Part shown: one piece after another, positions 45,701 to 54,500 of the stretch
How positions within the stretch are numbered: the stretch's first letter is position 1
How the letters are laid out: each line of letters starts with the position of its first letter
Source of the DNA: Marinifilaceae bacterium
GTDB lineage: Bacteria > Bacteroidota > Bacteroidia > Bacteroidales > Marinifilaceae
Direction of reading: 5' to 3'
Assembly: GCA_016936255.1 (NCBI GenBank)
Contig: JAFGYE010000076.1
Span: 1-64,000, forward strand
DNA: 64,000 nt
Program-made: the position numbers and the translations under genes
The notes under the pieces: model-generated
The model's database searches: none
Told to the model about the DNA's origin: nothing
What the model saw: only the letters and a program-made list of their open reading frames with translations

Positions 45701-46329
45701 GAATTTATTCCTATAAGTGGGCTGGATTGAATGATCAGGGAGAACCTCAGATTTACGATGTTGATGGGAATAAAACTTCTACGGATTACACGAATATGGA
45801 TAACATTCATTTCAGTGGAACCACAGTTCCTAAGTACAGTGGTTCCATCATGAATGGTTTTTCGTACAAGAATTTTGATTTATCAGTTTTGCTGCTGTAT
45901 GCGGGAGGTCATAAAGTTCGTAATACCAACATTCCCCAAATTAATATGGCCGATCCATATGGTTCTGCTATGATAGGTGTAACCAGTAAAGACATTCGAA
46001 ACAGATGGAAGCAGTCTGGTGATGAAACCAATACTGATGTTCCACGATTACTGTTCTATGGCAATTCTCCTGATTACAATTATTATCGTGAGTCGGTATA
46101 CAATTACTCAGATATTCATGTGCTGGATGCCTCTTATGTGAAGATTAACAACATCTCATTGGCTTATCACCTGCCTTCAGAATGGTGCAATAAACTAAAA
46201 TTGGGTAGTGCAAGAGTACAATTTAATGTAGAAAATCTAAAGACTTTTGCTTTCGAGAAGAAAGCCGAATATATGTTGGGTGCTAAGGAAAAACCCACAT
46301 TTGTAGGAGGAGTGTATTTGAGTTTTTAA
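42739..46329 (+). CDS. STN-domain SusC/RagA-family TonB-dependent transporter, module 1
   Basis: A 1196-residue outer-membrane receptor. After a signal peptide it has an STN domain (about 50-125, KMEKASVEEVLEQIQEQCNYDF), a carboxypeptidase-like regulatory domain (about 147-230), a plug (TILKDAAAASIYGARAANGVV) and a barrel ending GGVYLSF. STN domains contact FecR in cell-surface signalling, so it both imports ligand and signals to its sigma factor. The start lies on the shared CAAATTTATGAAAAAAA word. SusD follows after 19 bp. Confidence 0.94.
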   Translation: MKKNCVYVGCEDRFSPLRKILLTMKLSVFLFLLGILSVQANEIFSQTSLNIKMEKASVEEVLEQIQEQCNYDFIYDYEYINELETVNVDFNDATLDQVLYEVLKNTNLDYRVEDKMIVLFPREITKPQQKVDAAAPVQQEKKTIKGKVTDENGIPLPGVSVIEKGSTNGTATDANGDYTISFENENAVLLFSFVGMLSQEIAYKGQTDLKIVLKFDTANLDEVVVTGYQTISKERSTGSFSKVSSKTMESRRLNSLADVLEGQIAGYSDGIIRGVSTMNAMASPLYVIDGFPVENTSIDNYGRITENAPELNMEDIESITILKDAAAASIYGARAANGVVVIVTKKAQEGKVQVDFSSTLTWKPYDYYTGNLTNSADVIELEKEWAASNPELNNGLARAQAEADNRRNNFKWPSAGVDVLLDQYSGVISEEEANAKLTELASRGFQFYDDVAKYAKRDMFYQQYNLSIGKATEKNNFKLSATYKKNREEDIYSKSDQLGLNILNSLRITPWLKADVGVYINYKKATEQTYDLFSSYYAGFTASPYDRLVDDNGNPATVTSQVKKTVRDNVSNYGLYSLDLTPLDELSRNLGKRKEFSNRTYAKLNVKLTPWLNYDAMFQYEYGVNRYHRLDELDSYSTRTIINKFASNSNGTAVYNLPKGDIYYDRNHFSNSYNFRQQLNLNKTFQEKHQITWIVGSETRHSKLEYNDQTRYGYDSDMLTSQYLNQPLLTGGFSGLMNSWAYLNNSDLASQQELVNRFVSFYSNAAYSYNNKYTLSGSIRWDRSNLWGTNSKYQNKPLWSVGANWNVNKEDFFDVEWVNMLKLRTSYGIGGNIAKDAAPYLTASYYTSSLVGGVYGSISSPPNPNLRWEKTTTINAGADFSLLNNRLSGSVDVYKKKSIDLLANQQGTPTEGFGYNTLAFNNGSMENKGFELAVQADLVRGKNFSWNAGFLLGYNKNKVTKINVEAPVYFLQLDYPQAFPRVNNAFNGIYSYKWAGLNDQGEPQIYDVDGNKTSTDYTNMDNIHFSGTTVPKYSGSIMNGFSYKNFDLSVLLLYAGGHKVRNTNIPQINMADPYGSAMIGVTSKDIRNRWKQSGDETNTDVPRLLFYGNSPDYNYYRESVYNYSDIHVLDASYVKINNISLAYHLPSEWCNKLKLGSARVQFNVENLKTFAFEKKAEYMLGAKEKPTFVGGVYLSF

Positions 46330-46348
46330 CATTTAAAACAAGAGAATT

Positions 46349-47779
46349 ATGAAATTTAAAATATCATATATTGCAATTATTAGTCTTTTGGCAGCCATGT
46401 TGTTCTCGTCTTGCGACAATTACTTGGATGTGTTGCCCAAAGGAGAGAAAATACCAACAAGTTTATCTGATTATGAGGCGTTTGTCCGTAATGAATACAA
46501 TCATTTAAATGATGCGGCACAAGCCATTAATCTGTTGAATGATGTTTACCAAAGACCAAGTAATTTGAGTTACATTTCTTTAACATCCATCAATTACAAT
46601 TGGTTGGGAAATGAGGATAGGATTATTCAAAACAATTCAGATGAACAAGCTTACTACTATTCTTACGCCGCCATTTCGTATTGGAATTTAATGATTAACA
46701 ATGTGCCAGATGCAACCGATGCAAGCGATGCCGAGAAGCTGGAATTGATTGCTCAGGCTAAGGTGCTGCGGGCTATGAATTACTTTCATCTGACTAATTA
46801 TTATGCAGAGCAATACGATGAAGCAACTGCTGCTACTAGCTTATCTGTTCCCTTAATTACCAGTGCCGAAATGGGAGCACCTTCGGAGCAGATTAGCATT
46901 GCAAAAATGTACGAATTCATTCTTGCCGATTTAACAGATGCAATTCCCAATCTACCTATTGAGAGTGCTACTTTGCTGCATCCGGATTTAGGCTGTGGGT
47001 ATGCAATGCTGGCAAGGGTTTATTTGCAGATGGGAGATTATGATAGTGCTCTGAAGTATGCACAGAATGCTTTAGATCAAAACAATCAATTGTTCAATTG
47101 GAAGGAATACTACGCTGAAAACAAAGAGCAAATAGAAAAAGAAGGCGATTGGTCAACAAGTTATCCTTCCAAAACCATGAACAGTCCTGAGAATTACATT
47201 TTCAGATATGGTTCCAGTACCTATAAAAATTCTGGACAATCGGGAACAAATGCAGCGCTTACCATAGTGAGAGCGGCACAATTTGAAGATGGTGATGCCC
47301 GTTTTGCCTCAAAGTGGAAGAAAAAGTATCAGGCTCCGGATAGCATTTATTATGGCATACGGTCGGATAAATTTAATGCCGGTGGAATTACAACTCCCGA
47401 AATGTATTACATCAAAGCAGAGTGTTTGGCCCGTAAAGGCGGACAAGCCAATTTGGATGAAGCCATGCTAAGCTTAAATACAGTTCGTAAAACCAGAATT
47501 TTCGACAATAAATATGCTGATTTAACAGCTTCCTCAACGGCTGAGGCAATCGCTTACATCCGCAAAGATAAAGCAAATGAATACGTGCAGACAGCCATCC
47601 CATTTTGGGACATGAAACGTTTTAATAAGGATGTGAATTATGCACAAACTTTAACTAAAGTTTTCGACAATCAAAGTTTGGAATTGTCACCTGATTCGCA
47701 CATGTGGGTAATGCCGTTCCCAATGGGAGCTACCAGTAATCCGGGCAATGGAACATTGGTGCAAAACACTCCCCGTTAA
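46349..47779 (+). CDS. SusD/RagB-family surface lipoprotein, module 1
   Basis: A 476-residue lipoprotein (MLFSSCDNYLDV, lipid Cys22). SusD hallmarks are AEKLELIAQAKVLRAMNYFHLTNYYAEQY, a TPR-like region, and a final stretch with FWDMKRFN. It binds ligand for the upstream SusC. Its end is close to a strong terminator, so the TlpA-like gene 245 bp later is transcribed from its own promoter. Confidence 0.92.
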   Translation: MKFKISYIAIISLLAAMLFSSCDNYLDVLPKGEKIPTSLSDYEAFVRNEYNHLNDAAQAINLLNDVYQRPSNLSYISLTSINYNWLGNEDRIIQNNSDEQAYYYSYAAISYWNLMINNVPDATDASDAEKLELIAQAKVLRAMNYFHLTNYYAEQYDEATAATSLSVPLITSAEMGAPSEQISIAKMYEFILADLTDAIPNLPIESATLLHPDLGCGYAMLARVYLQMGDYDSALKYAQNALDQNNQLFNWKEYYAENKEQIEKEGDWSTSYPSKTMNSPENYIFRYGSSTYKNSGQSGTNAALTIVRAAQFEDGDARFASKWKKKYQAPDSIYYGIRSDKFNAGGITTPEMYYIKAECLARKGGQANLDEAMLSLNTVRKTRIFDNKYADLTASSTAEAIAYIRKDKANEYVQTAIPFWDMKRFNKDVNYAQTLTKVFDNQSLELSPDSHMWVMPFPMGATSNPGNGTLVQNTPR

Positions 47780-47792
47780 ATAAACAGTATTT

Positions 47793-47827
47793 TTCCCGGA
47801 GAGCTATTTAAGCACTCCGGGAATTTT
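47793..47827 (+). terminator. Terminator after susD, module 1
   Basis: TTCCCGGAG and CTCCGGGAA form a perfect 9-bp stem with a 13-nt loop, followed by TTTT. Confidence 0.85.
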
Positions 47828-47865
47828 AAAGTATTGAGGTTAGGGAATTTGAAAGATACTTAATG

Positions 47866-47894
47866 TTGTGTCAGTACGACTGTTTTTACCTTAG
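47866..47894 (+). promoter_or_regulatory. Bacteroidota-type promoter for the TlpA-like gene
   Basis: TTG (47866-47868), 18 bp, TACCTTAG (47887-47894), one mismatch to TAnnTTTG. It lies just past the module-1 terminator and before a 23-codon ORF and the TlpA-like gene. Confidence 0.5.
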
Positions 47895-47920
47895 CTCTGG
47901 CGAATAGGAACAACAAACAG

Positions 47921-47992
47921 ATGGATCAAACAAAGTTAAATGCTCAGCAAGAAAAAATTAATCAGCCACATTCAAAATTTGCTGGTTGGTAA
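47921..47992 (+). CDS. Possible 23-residue leader peptide upstream of TlpA-like gene
   Basis: ATG-start ORF of 23 codons (MDQTKLNAQQEKINQPHSKF then AGW) between the predicted promoter and the TlpA-like gene 33 bp later. It begins about 20 bp after the expected transcription start. It is short, polar and has no signal peptide. It may be a leader peptide or chance; no comparative evidence. Confidence 0.3.
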   Translation: MDQTKLNAQQEKINQPHSKFAGW

Positions 47993-48024
47993 ATCAGCTA
48001 TAATTTTATATTAAAATTGAAACA

Positions 48025-49191
48025 ATGAATAAAAGTATTTCAGGATTAGTAGTATTCATTTTCATAGTAATGATTACTGCATGTTCACAAAAAAACGCAG
48101 ATTACACATTTAGCGGCGAAATAAGCGGACTGAAAGAGGGAACAAAATTAGAATTGGTACCTGCTGCAACGCATAATGAAGAAGAGCCTGTTGCCAGTGC
48201 AGTTGTGACCAACGGAAAATTTGAATTTTCCGGCAAGCTGGAAGAACCTCGTCTATTCTATCTGAAAGTTGCCGATCATAATGGAATTATAAGTGTTATG
48301 CTTGAAAATTCAGAAATCAGCTTAAAAGCAAAGGTTGTTTTTCAGGAAAGTAATAATAGAACTTTTGTTGATTTTTCTGATGTTCAGGTAAGTGGTTCAA
48401 ATGCAAATGATCTTTATATGGAGAAATTGGCATTTAAAAGTAAATTCGGTGCACTGCACGAAAAATATTACAAAGATCATGATGCGATATTAGCCGCCGT
48501 AAGAAATGCTAAAAGTAAAGCTATTGCAGATTCGTTAAGAAATACAGATGATTACAAAGCTTTTGCTCAAGCAGAAAAAGACTTTTTTACTAGTGTAGAG
48601 AAAACTAGTAATGAGGCTATTTTGGCAAACAAAGATTCATGGTGGGGACCTTTGGTAATGCTGGAGTCGATGAGTTATTTTACCGATGAACAAATTCCTT
48701 TGTACGAACAATTTTCGGAGACGGCTAAAAATTCTTACTATGGGCAATTGGTAAAAAAGGAACTTTATCCGGAAAGAGTTGTCAGAAAACAAGCTCCGGA
48801 GTTTACCTTGGCCGACCGGGAAGGAAAAAATTTTAACTCCTCAGAATTAATGGAAGGCAAAAAATACATTCTGATTGATTTTTGGGCATCGTGGTGTGGT
48901 CCTTGCCGAAGAGAAATACCAAATTTAAAACACATGTATGAATTGTATGCTTCGAAAGGTTTGCAAATTATCAGTATTTCCAAAGACGAAGACAGAGCCG
49001 CCTGGCTAAAAGCTTTAGACAAAGAAAACATGGCTTGGCCTAATCTGCTGAATAAAAATGGCGTAGACGATCTTTATTTTGTGAAAATGATTCCAGCTAT
49101 TTTCCTTGTAGATGCATCAACCGGCAAAGTGATGGATGATAAATTGAGAGGAGAAGCATTGGATCAGAAATTAAAAGAGCTTTTTCAGTAA
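48025..49191 (+). CDS. TlpA-like thioredoxin lipoprotein with DUF4369-type N-domain, module 1
   Basis: A 388-residue periplasmic lipoprotein (IVMITACSQK, lipid Cys20). Residues about 25-115 form a DUF4369-type beta domain (FSGEISGLKEGTKLELVPA), a helical linker follows, and the C-terminal ~135 residues are a TlpA/ResA-like thioredoxin with WASWCGPCRRE (Cys291, Cys294) and a cis-Pro in MIPAIFLVD. It reduces disulfides of envelope proteins. In Bacteroidota such genes often follow SusCD genes; the client is unknown. Confidence 0.92.
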   Translation: MNKSISGLVVFIFIVMITACSQKNADYTFSGEISGLKEGTKLELVPAATHNEEEPVASAVVTNGKFEFSGKLEEPRLFYLKVADHNGIISVMLENSEISLKAKVVFQESNNRTFVDFSDVQVSGSNANDLYMEKLAFKSKFGALHEKYYKDHDAILAAVRNAKSKAIADSLRNTDDYKAFAQAEKDFFTSVEKTSNEAILANKDSWWGPLVMLESMSYFTDEQIPLYEQFSETAKNSYYGQLVKKELYPERVVRKQAPEFTLADREGKNFNSSELMEGKKYILIDFWASWCGPCRREIPNLKHMYELYASKGLQIISISKDEDRAAWLKALDKENMAWPNLLNKNGVDDLYFVKMIPAIFLVDASTGKVMDDKLRGEALDQKLKELFQ

Positions 49192-49601
49192 GCAGACTTA
49201 CTTTATGTGATCACAAATACGTAGGCAATACGTTTAAAACATCTCCATTTTGGAGGTGTTTTTTTTATGGATAAAGTAAATAGATTTTAGCCAATTGAAT
49301 GTTTTCAATAAGCAATCTTAAGAAATGAAGCTTTGCTTTTTTCCCTCTTTTAGATTTTTATCATTATGCAAATGTGATTACTTCTTAGTATATCACGAGC
49401 TTGTTTTTGTGATAGGCAGATTTAAAAAAGATGATTGGTAGTGCGTAATTGCGGAATGCTTAATCAAAAAAGAGAATTAAAAATTAAAAAAAAAATAAAA
49501 TTTTATTCACCCTTTTCTTTAATTGCTTGAGTATAGTATGTTGAAGTAGTAAATTAGGAGCGGCATTAAAGTGAATTAAATTCAAATGGAGCATTTAAGT
49601 A
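49192..49601. other. Intergenic region between module 1 and module 2
   Basis: These 410 bp contain the terminator at 49238-49266, then AT-rich sequence with no ORF. The promoter of sigma factor 2 must lie near the end but no clear match to the Bacteroidota consensus was found. Confidence 0.4.
49238..49266 (+). terminator. Terminator of module 1
   Basis: AACATCTCC pairs with GGAGGTGTT (one G-U) around a 5-nt loop, then eight T residues. Confidence 0.92.
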
Positions 49602-50141
49602 TTGACTAAGCTACTCATAAATAGAACCATTTTAGAAGAACTGTTTAAGGAACACTATAACAGTTTGTATTATCATGCCCAAAGTTTTTTAAACGACTCC
49701 GAAGTTGCGAAAGATATTGTGAACGATTGTTTTGAGGAAGTTTGGAACAAACGCAATCAATTGGATATTTCCTATTCTTTAAAATCATTCCTATATAGCA
49801 TGGTCAGGAATAGATCTTTAAATTACCTGAAACGACAAGAAGTGGAGAAAAAATACATTAGCAGAACTTTACACAGTTCCGGATATGGTGAAGACGAATA
49901 TCAGGATTATGATTCTGTGCTGGCTGAAATCAGGAAAGCCATTGAAGAATTGCCGCCACAAGGCCGAAGTGTATTTAAAAAATGCTTTATCGAAAATTTA
50001 AGTTATAAGGAAACAGCAGAAGAATTAAATATCTCTGTGAATACCGTAAAAACCCATGTAACCAATTCTTTAAAAAGATTGCGTCAGGATCTTGACCGCG
50101 ATTTATTATTGTTTTTTCTTCAGGTTTCGAAGAAAAAGTAA
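49602..50141 (+). CDS. ECF sigma factor, module 2
   Basis: A 179-residue ECF sigma. Region 2 is LEELFKEHYNSLYYHAQSFLNDSEVAKDIVNDCFEEVWNKR; region 4 is LPPQGRSVFKKCFIENLSYKETAEELNISVNTVKTHVTNSLKRLRQDL. The start is TTG at 49602, as no in-frame ATG or GTG lies close; the upstream ATG at 49586 is in a frame that closes at once. FecR 2 follows after 90 bp. Confidence 0.92.
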   Translation: MTKLLINRTILEELFKEHYNSLYYHAQSFLNDSEVAKDIVNDCFEEVWNKRNQLDISYSLKSFLYSMVRNRSLNYLKRQEVEKKYISRTLHSSGYGEDEYQDYDSVLAEIRKAIEELPPQGRSVFKKCFIENLSYKETAEELNISVNTVKTHVTNSLKRLRQDLDRDLLLFFLQVSKKK

Positions 50142-50231
50142 AAAAGAATTCACCCTTTTTATTTTTTCCTTGTGTTAGTTCTGTAAGAGAGAATATTTAA
50201 AATATCTCAAAATCGATAATTTACAAGAAAG

Positions 50232-51410
50232 ATGAAAAAATCATATGATCATGATCAATTGGAGGAGGTTTTTCAAGTGCTGAAAAATCCTCAAAAATAT
50301 TGGTCTGACTTCTTTCAAAAATATGAGAGCAACCAACAAATGCTTGATTTGTACGAAGAGTTGCGGCGATACAAAGAATCTGGACAAAAGTTAGAGCAGA
50401 TTGATGCTCCAAATATTGGCCTGGAGTGGCAAAAGCTAACTTATAAATTGAAAGAGCAGCAAAGAAGAAAGATGGGATGGATGGTAGCGGCAAGTGTTGC
50501 TGTTTTGCTTTCATGTACATTCATTTTTCAATTTGACAGAATTGTCAATCTAATGGAACTGGATGGGAATCAGCTTGCGCAAATCGAAAAAGGAAACAGC
50601 AAAGCTTTATTAATTACTTCCGGCGGGAATGAATACCGTTTAGAAGAGGGTATGAATAGAATCATCTCCGAACAGGAGGGAGTGCAAATTCGTACCGATT
50701 CAAACCATGTTGTTCAGTATACCGGTATCGCAGGAGAGAGTGACGAAAGCTTGGCTGATCTGTTCAATACATTGAAAGTACCGCGTTTGGGAGAATATCA
50801 ACTGGTTCTGTCTGATGGAACAAAGGTTTGGTTAAATTCGGAATCAGAACTTCGTTATCCTGTGAAGTTTACCGGCGAAACAAGAGAAGTGGAACTGATT
50901 GGTGAAGCATACTTTAAGGTTAAGAAAAATCTTAAGAAACCTTTCTTTGTAAAAACCAGCAATATAAATACCTGTGTTTTGGGTACTGAGTTCAATGTGA
51001 GTGCTTACCCCAACGAAGAACTAAATATTACTTTGGTTGAGGGGAGTGTTGAGTTAAATTCAAAACAATTTTCAGGTAAGCTGCGATTGATTCCAGGCGA
51101 TAATGCCAATTTGAAAATTGGAGGAGATCAAATTCGTGTTTCACAAGTGGATGTGAGAAAATATACTGCTTGGAGAGACGGGTATTTCTATTTTGAAAAA
51201 GAACGACTGGAAGATATATTAACAAAGTTGGAACGTTGGTACGATTTTAAAGTTTTTTATCAAAATACGGCTGTTAAGGACTATGCCTTTAGAATGCGGG
51301 CCGATCGGAATGAGGATTTTGCAGAAATTGTCAGCAGGTTGGAGCAGACTGGCAGAATAAGCCTGAAATTAAAAGGGAATGTAATTGTGGTTTCCGATGT
51401 TAATCGATAA
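50232..51410 (+). CDS. FecR-type anti-sigma factor, module 2
   Basis: A 392-residue anti-sigma/sigma-regulator. The N-terminal cytoplasmic part (about 1-80) is helical and charged; a membrane helix is at about 83-103 (MGWMVAASVAVLLSCTFIF). The periplasmic FecR domain has YQLVLSDGTKVWLNSESEL and VELIGEAYFKV, and a DUF4974-like C-terminus (GYFYFEKERLEDILTKLERWYDFKV). It transduces signals from the next gene's STN domain to the sigma factor. Confidence 0.92.
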   Translation: MKKSYDHDQLEEVFQVLKNPQKYWSDFFQKYESNQQMLDLYEELRRYKESGQKLEQIDAPNIGLEWQKLTYKLKEQQRRKMGWMVAASVAVLLSCTFIFQFDRIVNLMELDGNQLAQIEKGNSKALLITSGGNEYRLEEGMNRIISEQEGVQIRTDSNHVVQYTGIAGESDESLADLFNTLKVPRLGEYQLVLSDGTKVWLNSESELRYPVKFTGETREVELIGEAYFKVKKNLKKPFFVKTSNINTCVLGTEFNVSAYPNEELNITLVEGSVELNSKQFSGKLRLIPGDNANLKIGGDQIRVSQVDVRKYTAWRDGYFYFEKERLEDILTKLERWYDFKVFYQNTAVKDYAFRMRADRNEDFAEIVSRLEQTGRISLKLKGNVIVVSDVNR

Positions 51411-51448
51411 ATAAATCCAATAACCAATTATAGAAATCTCCTAATGAG

Positions 51449-51534
51449 TCCCGGTAGTTATCGGGATAGGGAGTAAAAAAAGGGATAGTTGGAGCTATCC
51501 CTCAAATTAACCGTTCATCCTTGGAGGGATGAAC
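51449..51534 (+). repeat. Three tandem hairpins between fecR and susC, module 2
   Basis: TCCCG/CGGGA (51449-51466), AGGGATAG/CTATCCCT (51481-51502) and GTTCATCC/GGATGAAC (51513-51534) follow one another, ending 26 bp before susC. The second is preceded by A-rich sequence; none has a U-tract. TCGGGATAGGG also recurs inside the susC coding start at 51593-51603. Confidence 0.65.
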
Positions 51535-51560
51535 TATTGTTTAATCTTCATTACAAATTT

Positions 51561-54500
51561 ATGAAAAAAAATCTAACCCACCTTATCCTATGTCGGGATA
51601 GGGCAAAAACCCGACAGTGGCTTATGAGACTTGCTGTATTAAAAATGGTGTTATTGATGAGTTTACTAACGACCTTTGGTCGGGTGAATTCTCAAATGAT
51701 CATTTCGAATTTGAAATTAGAGGCTGTAGAACTCTCTGCAGCGCTAGAAAAAATTGAAAATCTTACAGATTATGATTTTGTATTCTCTTACGATGATGTA
51801 GAGGGCTATAAAGTATCAGTGGATATGGAGTCTGCGACACTAGAGGAGTGTATGGATCAGATGTTACAGAATCTGCCTTTTGACTACAACGCAGAAGGTG
51901 ATGTGGTGATTGTATCCTACAAGATACCTGAGCCTAAAATTATTGAGCAACAAGAAAAAAAAGAAATTAAAGGAACTGTTACCGACAAAGATGGGATTCC
52001 TCTGCCTGGGGTATCAGTTTTTATTAAAGGAAGTACAACCGGAGCTGCAACTGATATAGATGGAAACTATACTTTAAAAGTTTCTGAAAATGGAGATATT
52101 CTTGTGTTTTCCTTTGTAGGAATGGAATCCCAGGAAATTGGGTACAACGGACAAAATGTTTTAAATGTAAGCTTGCATTTAGATACCAAAGGATTGGGCG
52201 AAATTGTAGTCATTGGATATGGTACCACCAAAAAAGAGCGAATTGGTAGTGCTATATCTCAAGTAAATGCTGATGAAATTGAAGAACGATCAGCAGGAGC
52301 TGTTAGTTTCGATCAAATAATTGGAGGCCAGATAAAAGGTGTTCAAATAAATCAATCTTCTGGAGCACCAGGTTCAGCTTCAACAATTCGAGTAAGAGGA
52401 ATCACCTCTCCATTTGCAAGTGGAAATAATCAACCATTGTTTGTAATTGATGGAGTTCCGTTTAATGGAGATGTTGCAACAGGAAATGGAAGTTTTAGTG
52501 GTGGAGAGAATCCACTGTTGAGTATTTCTCCTTCCGATATTGAAAGTGTTTCTGTATTGAAGGATGCTAGTGCAACAGCAATTTATGGTTCCAGAGGTGC
52601 AAATGGAGTTATCATTGTAACAACTAAGCGTGGGAAAAAATCAAGTCGAACTGATATTAAATTGAACTATGTATATAGCGTTTCAAACCCATTGAATACC
52701 CAGGATGTTCTTGACGCTGATGGATTCAAGTCATTACATTCCATGATTGCTCAAAATACAATCAATTCATTTTACGAAGGAACAGCATCTTATATTGGAT
52801 TTAGCGATGCTGACTTAGTTATTGATTCAGATACGGGTGAGAGCAGGGAAAGTATTTACAATCTTTTTTCCGGCGAAACTATTCCAGTATTTGGTAATGC
52901 CAATACTGATTGGCAAAATAAGATATATCGCGAAAATGCAGCAACCCACCAGTGGAATCTGAGTTTTAGTGGAGGGGATGACAAAACAAATTATGCTTTT
53001 GCTCTGTCTCACACTAATCAGGAAGCTTTAATGATTAATGAAGAATTTAAAAGATATGGTGCCCGATTAGCTGTTGATTCAGATGTAAATGATTGGTTGA
53101 AAATAGGAACATCTATAAATTATAGTGGAATAAAAAATATATCTGGTCGCCAGACATTAGTTGGGTATGGATCACCAACAGATGCAATGATTTCAAGGCC
53201 TGATTTTGAGGTGTATAAGGAGGATGGAAATTTTAACCGAATTCCAGAATTCTGGCAAGGATACGGATACGGAATGGGAGGTTATATTTATGAGAACCAA
53301 AATCCTGTTGCCGGTATGGAAAATAATATTGAGTCAAAGACCAACTCTTTTATTGGAAATGCCTACCTAAGCGTTGAGCCTATACAAGATTTATCTTTAA
53401 AAGCACAGATAAATGTTCGGTCTTTTAATACTGTAGGTTCTGATTTTGCACCAACACGGGCTCAAAGTTATGATGTGTTTAATACAGATAGAAAAAGCAT
53501 GTTGTCAAATAGCCTTTCTGATATCACAAATGTTTCTAGTGTTTTTCAGGCTAACTATGTGAAGAACATTAACGATCATTATTTTACGATAATGGGCGGA
53601 ATCTCATATGATCGAAATTTTTATCATAGCGAGTATCAAACCTACCTTGGTACTGCTGATGATTATGTACTTACAAATACCTCTTCAGCAGCAACTCATT
53701 TTTATTCTCAGGGAGGGAAAGCCGAAAGTGGAACAAACTCTATTTACAGTCGATTGCAATATTCTTATTTAGCAAAGTACACTGCAACGGCTAATTTTAG
53801 AACAGATGAGTCTTCAAAGTTTGCACCCGGAAATAAGCGTGCCTATTTTCCTTCTGTTGCTTTAAATTGGAATATCGTAAATGAGGGATTTATGAAAGAT
53901 CAAACATTTGTGAGCCAATTAAAATTGCGCGGAAGTGTTGGAAGAACGGGTTCTTCAAATGTAAGCGATTTTAGTTACCTGCAATTTTTTGGAGTGGGTC
54001 AAATCGAGACTGCTAATTACGATGGTCAGTCAACAATTGTGAATTCTAATAGCTTTCCAAACAAAGATATTAAGTGGGAAACAACAACAGAATACAATTT
54101 AGGACTTGACTTTTCATTTTTTAATGATCGTTTGTATGGAAGTATTGATGTTTACAATAAATATACGAAAGATGTTTTGGCTCCATCTCCAATTTTTCTT
54201 GAGGCAGGATCTCCTAATTTCATAAGTAATCTCGCTGAAATAAGTAATAAAGGAATTGAATTTGATTTTGGGGGTTATTTTGTTAAAAATGATCAATTCT
54301 CATGGAGTGCCGACTTTAATATTGCTTTAAATAGGAATAAAGTCGAGGATATTCATGGCGCATCTCTTTCTCAGTATCAAATGGATAATTTTATAGAAGG
54401 CGAACCTGTTGGTACTATAAAGGGATACCGAGTTGAAAAAATTATTCAGGATAACTCCGAAATAGCAGCTTTGAACTCAAGTTCTCCAACAGGGACTTAC

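Noticed and set aside
51489-51560. Earlier start for the module 2 susC
   Set aside because: It covers hairpin DNA and lacks a signal peptide; the conserved CAAATTTATGAAAAAAA marks 51561.
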